A stretch of 64,000 nucleotides of DNA from Prochilodus magdalenae (taxonomy: Eukaryota; Chordata; Actinopteri; Characiformes; Prochilodontidae). The position numbers and the translations under genes are program-made. Under the pieces are notes generated by a model that saw only the letters and a list, made by a program, of their open reading frames with translations, was not told the DNA's origin and did no database searches. Location: contig JAMWET010000464.1 of NCBI GenBank assembly GCA_024036415.1, positions 62,001 to 126,000 on the forward strand, read 5' to 3'. Shown here piece by piece: positions 59,801 to 64,000 of this stretch (positions are counted from its first letter, which is position 1; each line of letters starts with the position of its first letter).

Positions 59801-62173
59801 AATATTGTATAACATTTGGTAAGGAAATTATTAGCTTGGTCAGTGTACGGTTGGAACTTGTCCACAGACAAGAGAAGAATCTATTGTCTGAGCATCTGCG
59901 TCACTGCATTGCAACTCACTTAATAAAAAAGTCCGTAATGAATGCCTTACATATCTAGGGCCACGGAATTGAATCATCAGCATTTGGAAATCAGATAGAA
60001 TCAGTGTATTGGCTATTATATTACTTTCCATCCTTAATACCATTTTTATAGCAGACAATGTGTAAGATTTAATGGATGGTTGGGGTTTCACCTTATTTTA
60101 CTTTTGGTTCTTGGCTGATCTCACAAATGCCCTGTGGCTAAGTGCAATCAACTCCTCACAGAAATTGTCTCAAAACCTAGTGTAAAACCTTCAGAAAAAG
60201 ACTAACAGCTGTTAATACACTTGATTTTAAAAATTCTAGTGTCTATAAGCAACGGCCTACAAAAATGAGGACATTAGGGACCAGTTTCTCAAACAAGGAT
60301 TAAGCCCATAGCATGCTGCTACCTTGGCGCTGCGGCTCACATTACTCTCTTAGTTTTGTTTTTTCTTTATTTGGACATCAGTGAGTGTTTATTTCCCAGA
60401 GTTTGCAGCTTTAGACCCAGTGCTGTATTGCGGCTAAGTCACAACGTGACCCCTGCAAGTAATGTCACTGTGGCTGTAAACTCACTGCAAGCTTCCTAAG
60501 TGACCTGGATCCTCTCTCTTACTTTGAGTGGAAACCCTGGCAGATATCCACTACTCACATAACAACAATTACATTCATAACTAGCGTTATGTTTCACATT
60601 TAGTGGATGATCTATGCTCATGCAGTCATGAGGAGTGCATCAGACGCAGTCTGTGGGATGGGACAGGACAGTCAGCACCCAGTCTGATGACTGCGACACC
60701 GTCATTATAGAATTGAGAAAATGTGCAGGGTTTAGACCATGTGGCTGCTACACAGATGTCAATGATGTGAACATCTTTCAAAGCTGCTAAGGACATGGAG
60801 ACTCCGCTTAAATAGTGGCCAGCAGCCGACACAAGCAATTGACGGTTGGTAAACAGCTTAATCACTTCCACAAGCCAGTGTGGAAGACACTGCTTTGAAA
60901 GCAAAGAGCCCTGTATAGCTCCCGAAGTAAGCAAAGACGTGGCATTTAAATGCCCCGACAGGACATAGAAGCAATTCCTGGTTTCACTGCAAAATCATTC
61001 CTTATTAAAAATGTTACATATTTTGAGGAGTCCCACAAGGATCAGTTTTAGGGCCTACATTTTTCTCCATGTACATACACCTAGTGTCCAAACAAAATTC
61101 AGAGTCAAGGTCCAGATTTAAAAACCCTTCTAGATGAGGCCATTAAGAAACCACATTTTTGTCAGTCATGTTCCTACATAGGCCTTCTGAAAATACCTTT
61201 TGAACAGGTACAAACATGTAGAGACGTCATTCAGTGAGTGTGCTTCTACACTGTAAAATTGGATTCTTATTAGGCTCAGTGCCCACTTTTTTAAGAACAT
61301 TTAACATTTGTAATTTAGTGTTTCATTACAAATCTACCTTTCTTTAGGTATTTATTATATAATCTACCATCTCATTTTATTGTCTGCCTTATTTGATCTT
61401 AATTAAATACTCATAGATTCTTCTATTAAGTTTTAAAAGAAAAAGTGCTTTTAGGAAGATGCCACCGGAGAGGTTGCCAACCCACCAAAGGGCAGACAGA
61501 CAGACAGAGAGACAGACAGACAGACAAACAGACAGACACACTGAACCATCTCCAACCAGGAGGACTGCATGTCTTTAGACTCGGGGAGGAACCAGAGCAC
61601 CCATAGAAAAGCAGGCATGGGAATAACTTTTAAATGTCTACCCACTTCATCACCCAACCTATTATTATTATTATTATTATTATCATTAGTAGTAGTAGTA
61701 GTAGTAGTAGTATTATTACTCAGTATATGACCTATTGCTGTGACATTGTAGATGTAGATGACAGCTACAGAATCTTACCCCTAGTTACACGGCCATGCTT
61801 GTTAATTCATGCTTTTATTTGGTTTGAATGTGTAAAAGATTACTGGTTTCTAATGTGCTCAGATTTAAAGTCACTGAGTGGGATATTTGAGCAGGTTCTG
61901 TCTCATGAACCACATTCTGAGCACAGACAAATGAAACTACAATATTTGCCAGGACTGCCTGTTCCACCCTGCGCCTCTGTGTGCGTTTCAGTCCAGCAGC
62001 CTTACTTGTGGGGGGATTACTCCTCCGCAGATGACCAGGATGTCCGGGCGGTTCAGGTTGCGCAGCTCCTTGATAAGCTCTGGGACGAGGGTCTTGTGTC
62101 CAGCTGCCAGCGTGCTGACCCCCACACAGTGCACATCTGCATCCACCGCCTGCTGAGCCACCTCCAGTGGGGT
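56689..62173 (-). CDS. mmut: Methylmalonyl-CoA mutase, 3' end (last two coding exons)
   Basis: The two exons splice in phase 0 to give 98 residues ending at a TAA stop. They match the end of mitochondrial methylmalonyl-CoA mutase, which uses adenosylcobalamin to turn (R)-methylmalonyl-CoA into succinyl-CoA in propionate catabolism. Seen directly: [10 protein letters not shown] (the S-x-L motif of the B12-binding fold), [15 protein letters not shown] (the GG motif) and FGPGTRIP near the C-terminus. The B12-axial-ligand motif DxHxxG belongs to an earlier exon, which I do not find before base 64000, so the gene is partial because the window ends. It is convergent with opsin B. The assignment is secure. 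Confidence 0.95.
56990..57745 (-). pseudogene. Tc1-like transposase relic (copy B)
   Basis: The longest copy of the family. On the minus strand it reads [17 protein letters not shown], matching the Tc1 block around the second catalytic Asp (typically VIFSDESRF). Further 3' is the [19 protein letters not shown] end in a shifted frame. It aligns to 30585-31150, and its beginning aligns to 8055-8310 and 53525-53820. Multiple frameshifts. Confidence 0.65.
60110..60260 (+). repeat. Worn copy of the 'ccttcccaga' dispersed repeat
   Basis: 'ctgatctcacaaatgccctg', 'tggctaagtgcaatcaactc' and 'aaaaccttcagaaaaagact' follow the same order as in 51100-51210. More diverged than the other two copies. Confidence 0.45.
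60626..60934 (-). pseudogene. DIRS-like tyrosine recombinase fragment
   Basis: The open frame reads [14 protein letters not shown], then [20 protein letters not shown], then [19 protein letters not shown]. Fish DIRS-type retrotransposons end their tyrosine recombinase with the same order of phrases (SKQRLxHWIVE, HSTRxVxxSWAL, CxAAxWxxPCTFxxFY). The catalytic Tyr position is present, but the HxxR arginine is replaced in a GHYLSGV stretch. No reverse transcriptase is adjacent. A fragment, not active. Confidence 0.6.
61020..61085 (+). pseudogene. Short L2-like reverse transcriptase scrap
   Basis: Reads [18 protein letters not shown], the classic [10 protein letters not shown] block of LINE reverse transcriptases, with unrelated sequence on both sides. 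Confidence 0.6.
61492..61541. repeat. (GACA)n microsatellite
   Basis: About 50 bases of GACA/GAGA tetramers. The open frame of Ser, Val, Cys and Leu on the other strand is an artefact. A scrap of a dispersed repeat ('catgtctttagactcgggga') follows at 61566-61606. Confidence 0.9.
61661..61720. repeat. Compound (ATT)n(AGT)n microsatellite
   Basis: ATT trinucleotides followed by AGT trinucleotides and a short return to ATT. The open frames through it are artefacts. Confidence 0.95.
62006..62173 (-). CDS. mmut: mmut penultimate coding exon (B12-binding domain)
   Basis: 168 bases on the minus strand, phase 0 at both ends, from acceptor GAGACAG to donor GTAAGG. It encodes [20 protein letters not shown] and continues to the [15 protein letters not shown] end. 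The S-x-L and GG motifs that hold the cobalamin tail are both present. The 5' boundary could be four bases further out (62177), where another AG occurs, but the phase-0 choice keeps the family reading. Confidence 0.92.
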
Positions 62174-62990
62174 CTGTCTCCATGGAAACACCACGCAGAG
62201 TACACAAAGAAAATTGAAAGAATAGAAAATGCACACAATGCGTAGCTTGTGTGTTCAGCAGGAATAGCAAGCAAGCAAGGCAGGCACGTATTAGAAAAGG
62301 ATCAGAAGGTTAGCGATCATCTGTGGTTAATGGGGACTGCCTATGACTTTCACTGCCCTTTTTCAAGGTACACCAGCATAAACATGTCAAGGTCAATGCC
62401 TTTCCAACTGAAGCACAGCTGACTCTTCATTACATCCAGAAAAAAGCATTATCAATAGCAAAGAGAAACACAAGGGACCTGAAAGGTCGGCTGTCTTTTC
62501 ACAGTGGTATCTCAAAATGAGCCTGACTTCCAATGACTGGAATAGGGGGAAGTAAAAGGTTCCCTGAATGTGGCTGAAAGAAGAGAATTTGTCTTTAGAA
62601 AAGGGCAGCTTAACACATTAGTGTTACATTAGTGTAAGCTGGGTTTAAATCCATTCCACCACAATAGAAATGTTTTGGTACATAGTCGTTTTGGAAAATG
62701 CACTGTAATAGATGTTATTCCAGGTGTAATTGTACTTTGACCACAGATTAAACACAATGAGAAAACAGCAGGAAACCCTTCAGAGACAAACCCTGGAAAG
62801 CAGCAAGTCCAACATGTTCTTTTCCTGACTAATTATCCGTATTGCATCACCAAGTCCCTCCAAGGCCCCTACTCGGACCCTACTAAATCACGCAGGCCAT
62901 ACTGTTTATAATATATGTTACATACGTAGTAGTCCTCTCAGAAAAGCTCTCGTAAATTCCTGATGAATTTATTTTACCGCTAGGGCAAAT
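62174..62990 (-). other. mmut upstream intron (runs out of the window)
   Basis: No match to the preceding mmut exon, which should contain the cobalamin motif DxHxxG, is seen on the minus strand up to base 64000. The intron is therefore at least 1.8 kb. It has no other recognisable content before the Tc1 remnants. Confidence 0.6.
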
Positions 62991-62994
62991 ATGG

Positions 62995-63900
62995 TAGTGT
63001 GCAAAAGTCAGATCATCTTCATACATTTAATTTCCAAACAAAAACAGCAGAAAATTGTATAGTATTTTATAGTATAAAATTGTAATCTTCAAAAAAGTAA
63101 ACATACTGCTAGATTAAAGAAATTTGCTTTGACCATGTCATAAAAAAAAAATGCCACATCAACTGGTGTCTGAATAACCACAAGGACAGGGGTGTCCACA
63201 TACATAATCATACTGTGTCAAAATATTATTCAAAAATGATGTTTATCATAATGCACAGGCTTAGTTCCATGTTTATTAATACTAAAGACGGATTACAGTC
63301 TTTAAACATACAAGGCACATGGATTTGATTTGGCTCTTGGTGGAAAAAGTATTCAAATTTCCATCTCGCTAAATAACTACTATACAGTAAATTAATCTAG
63401 GGGTAGTCAGAAAACGCAGACTCTTAAACTTTAGCTAACTTTGTTACCTCTGTGCAGTGCACTACACTGCAATTCTGCAATACTACTGCCACCATCAGGT
63501 GTAAGGAGATAACGCAACATACTGGCTGGTGGGCCACTTCTAACACACTCTAAAACAGGAGCCCTGGGCTAATTAAAGGCCGCTCCTGCACTAGGCTGTA
63601 CAGAAAGAAAATAAATAAATAAATAACAGCCAAAGAAATCATAGGCAATCTGCAGAGTGTTGCAGTCTGAGAATTCATTATTCTCAGAAGACTTTGAATG
63701 GGGAAGAACAGGAGCTACACCACAAAACGCAAACCTTTCATCAGCGCTGAGAACAAGAAAGGCCAGACTGGAATTTTGAAGGAAGTGCGAAGACAACACA
63801 AAAGAGTTCTCCACAATGTTTTATGGAAAAAAGAGATGAAGATGCGGGGTGGTGAAAGAGAGTGGCTTCTGGATGTTATTGATGATAAGTAAAGTAAAAG
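62995..63900 (+). pseudogene. Tc1-like transposon remnant
   Basis: Begins with 'gtgtgcaaaagtcagatca', a Tc1-type 5' end. Near 63698-63780 it reads KRKPFISAENKKGQTGILKE, resembling the RKPxISxxNKKARLxFAK block before the Tc1 catalytic domain. The catalytic region is missing or unrecognisable. The spacing between the two parts is larger than in an intact element and contains unrelated AT-rich sequence. Confidence 0.5.
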
Positions 63901-64000
63901 CAGCAGGATGAATTCTCAAGCATGAGTCTTGTCAATGCATATGCATGTTAAATCAGTTATTTGTCAGACTTTGGATGCAATCTGAATGATTCAAAATGCC

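Larger units (their letters stand above)
56818..62005 (-). other. mmut last intron
   Basis: A 5.2 kb phase-0 intron with donor GTAAGG (minus strand, 62005) and acceptor CTGCAG. It holds a Tc1-like relic, a DIRS-like recombinase fragment, an L2-like scrap and microsatellites, listed separately. Open frames at 59048-59320 and 59840-60091 have no recognised similarity. Confidence 0.85.

Noticed and set aside
61634..62245. 203-codon + strand open frame, the longest in the window
   Set aside because: It starts in the ATT/AGT microsatellite and its second half is antisense to the mmut exon, whose minus-strand reading is clearly conserved.

Overview
The window looks like a piece of a teleost fish chromosome. 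Genes are split by canonical GT-AG introns of 0.7 to 7.4 kb, intergenic DNA is AT-rich, microsatellites are common, and there are many worn fish-type transposon remnants (Tc1-like, hAT, L2-like and RTE-like LINEs, a DIRS-like recombinase, a tRNA-related SINE). The species cannot be named from sequence alone. There are no prokaryotic signals (no operons, Shine-Dalgarno sites or CRISPR arrays).

Three protein-coding loci can be supported. Two are a head-to-tail pair of opsin genes on the + strand, here called opsin A (5579-18258) and opsin B (32065-46707). Each has four coding exons with identical intron phases (1, 1, 0) and an identical 294-base exon 2. Each encodes a seven-helix retinal-binding GPCR of about 364 residues. 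Both keep the retinal lysine (K296, bovine numbering), E181, the C110-C187 pair and NPxxY. They belong to the OPN5/neuropsin group and most resemble the fish non-visual opsins called opn6 to opn9; I cannot assign the exact orthologue. Both carry valine where the D/E of the D(E)RY motif should be, and tyrosine where OPN5 has its UV-tuning lysine.

The third locus is the 3' end of mmut (mitochondrial methylmalonyl-CoA mutase), on the - strand at 62173-56689. Only the last two coding exons are inside the window, and they encode the end of the cobalamin-binding domain. It converges on opsin B.

Layout: 1-5.5 kb is repeat-bearing upstream DNA. 5.6-18.3 kb is opsin A, whose introns hold LINE tails and a hAT relic. 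18.3-32 kb is intergenic, with Tc1 and L2 relics and a small inverted-repeat element. 32-46.7 kb is opsin B, whose introns hold a SINE, hAT-type elements, a second copy of the small inverted-repeat element and a decayed Tc1-like transposon with both ends. 46.7-56.6 kb is a repeat-rich spacer. 56.6-64 kb is mmut with a large intron. The opsin pair is the most interesting content: two diverged non-visual photoreceptor genes from an old local duplication, probably with different spectral, signalling and membrane-anchoring behaviour.
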